Below are positions 4,664 to 5,533 of a DNA stretch of 5,533 nt, piece after piece. A model generated the notes under the pieces. That model saw only the letters and a program-made list of their open reading frames with translations, had not been told where the DNA came from and did not search any database. The number at the start of each line of letters is the position of its first letter. Position 1 is the first letter of the stretch. Origin of the DNA: Acidobacteriota bacterium (GTDB lineage: Bacteria > Acidobacteriota > Vicinamibacteria > Marinacidobacterales > SMYC01); the NCBI GenBank assembly GCA_029263435.1, contig JAJCXL010000363.1:1-5533 (forward strand), in the 5' to 3' direction. A program made the position numbers and the translations under genes.

Positions 4664-5533
4664 ATGAAGATTGCCATTATCTATAACCGTGACTCGCAGA
4701 GCGTCATCAACTTGTTTGGGATGGCCAATCGCGAAAAGATCGGTCTGAAGACCATCAAACGCTTGTCCGATGCGCTTCGAGGGGGAGGGCACCAGGTCAC
4801 CGCTTTCGAGGGCGACAAAGACTTGATCGACCGACTGGAAGACTTCATGCCGCGCGTCGTCAAGGGCGAGCTACCGGGCCTCGTGTTCAACGTCTCCTAC
4901 GGCATCCAAGGGCAGGCCCGCTACACGCACGTGCCGAGCATTCTCGAGATGATCGGGATCCCCTACGTGGCGTCCGGGCCGCTGGCTCATACGCTCGCGC
5001 TCGACAAGGTCGTCACCAAGATGATCTTGCGACAAAACAACATTCCCACACCCGATTTCGCGGTGCTGGACAATCCGGACGTGGATATTCCGAAGTTGAC
5101 CTATCCCGTCATCGTGAAGCCCAAGAACGAAGCCGTCTCCTTCGGGCTCAAGGTCTGCCAGAACGAGAAGGAGCTCAGAGAAGGCGCCGCGGTGATTTTC
5201 AAGGAGTTCGGCCAGGCAGTCTTGGCGGAGCAGTTCATCGAAGGCAAAGAAGTCAACGTGGGCATCCTCGGCAACAGTCCGCCGGAGGCCTTTCCGCCGG
5301 TCCAGCTCGATTTCGGATCGGATGGACCCACGGTCTACAGCTACGAGGACAAGACCGGCCGGAGCGGGCGCACCATCGGACATTTTTGTCCGGCACCGAT
5401 TGGGGACGCGCTCAACGCTCAGGCGAAAGATATCGCGGTGCGGGCTTTCAAAGCGCTCGGACTCTACGATTGCGCGCGCGTCGATATGCGTCTCGATAAA
5501 GACAACAATATCTACGTCCTCGAGGTGAATAGC
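4664..5533 (+). CDS. Ddl-like ATP-grasp ligase of unknown substrate, N-terminal 290 residues (3' end beyond right edge)
   Basis: The frame is open for 290 residues to the right edge. Ddl-type enzymes join two amino acids through an acyl-phosphate made from ATP. The N-terminal domain shows IPYVASGPLAHTLALDKVVTK (99-119), matching the Ddl segment before the ATP-grasp fold. That fold begins at PVIVKP (148-153, Lys152 as ATP ligand), continues with LAEQFIEGKEVNVGILG (187-203), and ends with ARVD...LEVNS. Arg272, Asp274, Glu287 and Asn289 have the same spacing as E. coli DdlB Arg255, Asp257, Glu270 and Asn272, so Mg-ATP catalysis should be intact. Substrate-side features differ: the Ddl N-terminal SxExEVS motif and HGxxGEDG loop are missing (SYGIQGQAR at 78-86 instead), and the Ser150 and Tyr216 positions read as Val158 and Thr231. 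D-Ala-D-Ala synthesis is therefore doubtful; another dipeptide or amino-acid ligation is more likely. AGGAG precedes the ATG by 5 bases. Confidence 0.88.
   Translation, partial: MKIAIIYNRDSQSVINLFGMANREKIGLKTIKRLSDALRGGGHQVTAFEGDKDLIDRLEDFMPRVVKGELPGLVFNVSYGIQGQARYTHVPSILEMIGIPYVASGPLAHTLALDKVVTKMILRQNNIPTPDFAVLDNPDVDIPKLTYPVIVKPKNEAVSFGLKVCQNEKELREGAAVIFKEFGQAVLAEQFIEGKEVNVGILGNSPPEAFPPVQLDFGSDGPTVYSYEDKTGRSGRTIGHFCPAPIGDALNAQAKDIAVRAFKALGLYDCARVDMRLDKDNNIYVLEVNS

Noticed and set aside
4871..5383. Minus-strand open frame of 170 codons opposite the ATP-grasp gene
   Set aside because: The plus frame carries conserved ATP-grasp residues with exact Ddl spacing; the antisense frame has no motif of its own.

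Overview
The window is a dense, GC-rich bacterial chromosome segment. It holds six protein genes; four are complete and two run off the ends. Nearly every gene is a membrane or envelope protein: three different MscS-superfamily channel proteins, a soluble MgtE-like regulatory protein, a full MgtE magnesium channel, and an ATP-grasp ligase related to D-Ala-D-Ala ligase. Shine-Dalgarno sites, GTG/ATG starts and 4-base gene overlaps are all ordinary bacterial style. The sequence suggests a GC-rich, probably Gram-negative bacterium. I see nothing that fixes the phylum, and no rRNA, tRNA, phage, IS element or CRISPR array.

Layout. Bases 1-584 (minus strand) carry the N-terminal 194 residues of an MscS-like channel that continues past the left edge. 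Bases 585-679 are a short divergent intergenic region with back-to-back promoter candidates and a GC hairpin directly in front of the next gene's ribosome binding site. From 680 the plus strand is one likely operon: an MscS channel (680-1621), a CmpX-like TM_helix/MscS protein lacking the usual C-terminal domain (1634-2461), a soluble MgtE_N plus CBS-pair protein (2458-3291), and full-length MgtE (3288-4598). After a 65-base gap comes a Ddl-like ATP-grasp enzyme (4664 to the right edge). The junctions are 12 bases, a GTGA overlap, an ATGA overlap and 65 bases.

How the genes may work together (inference). The channels would relieve turgor or sense membrane tension, MgtE admits Mg2+ under feedback control by its own cytosolic domain, and the extra MgtE_N-CBS protein could be a detached regulatory subunit. 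Translational coupling of the CmpX-like protein, the soluble MgtE paralogue and MgtE suggests a module tying membrane tension to Mg2+ entry. The terminal ATP-grasp enzyme has the catalytic Mg-ATP residues of Ddl but lacks the residues Ddl uses to handle D-Ala, so it probably ligates something else.

The most interesting points are the split/duplicated MgtE regulatory arrangement inside a mechanosensitive-channel operon, the non-canonical Ddl-like ligase, and the compact divergent control region in which the leftward gene looks leaderless.
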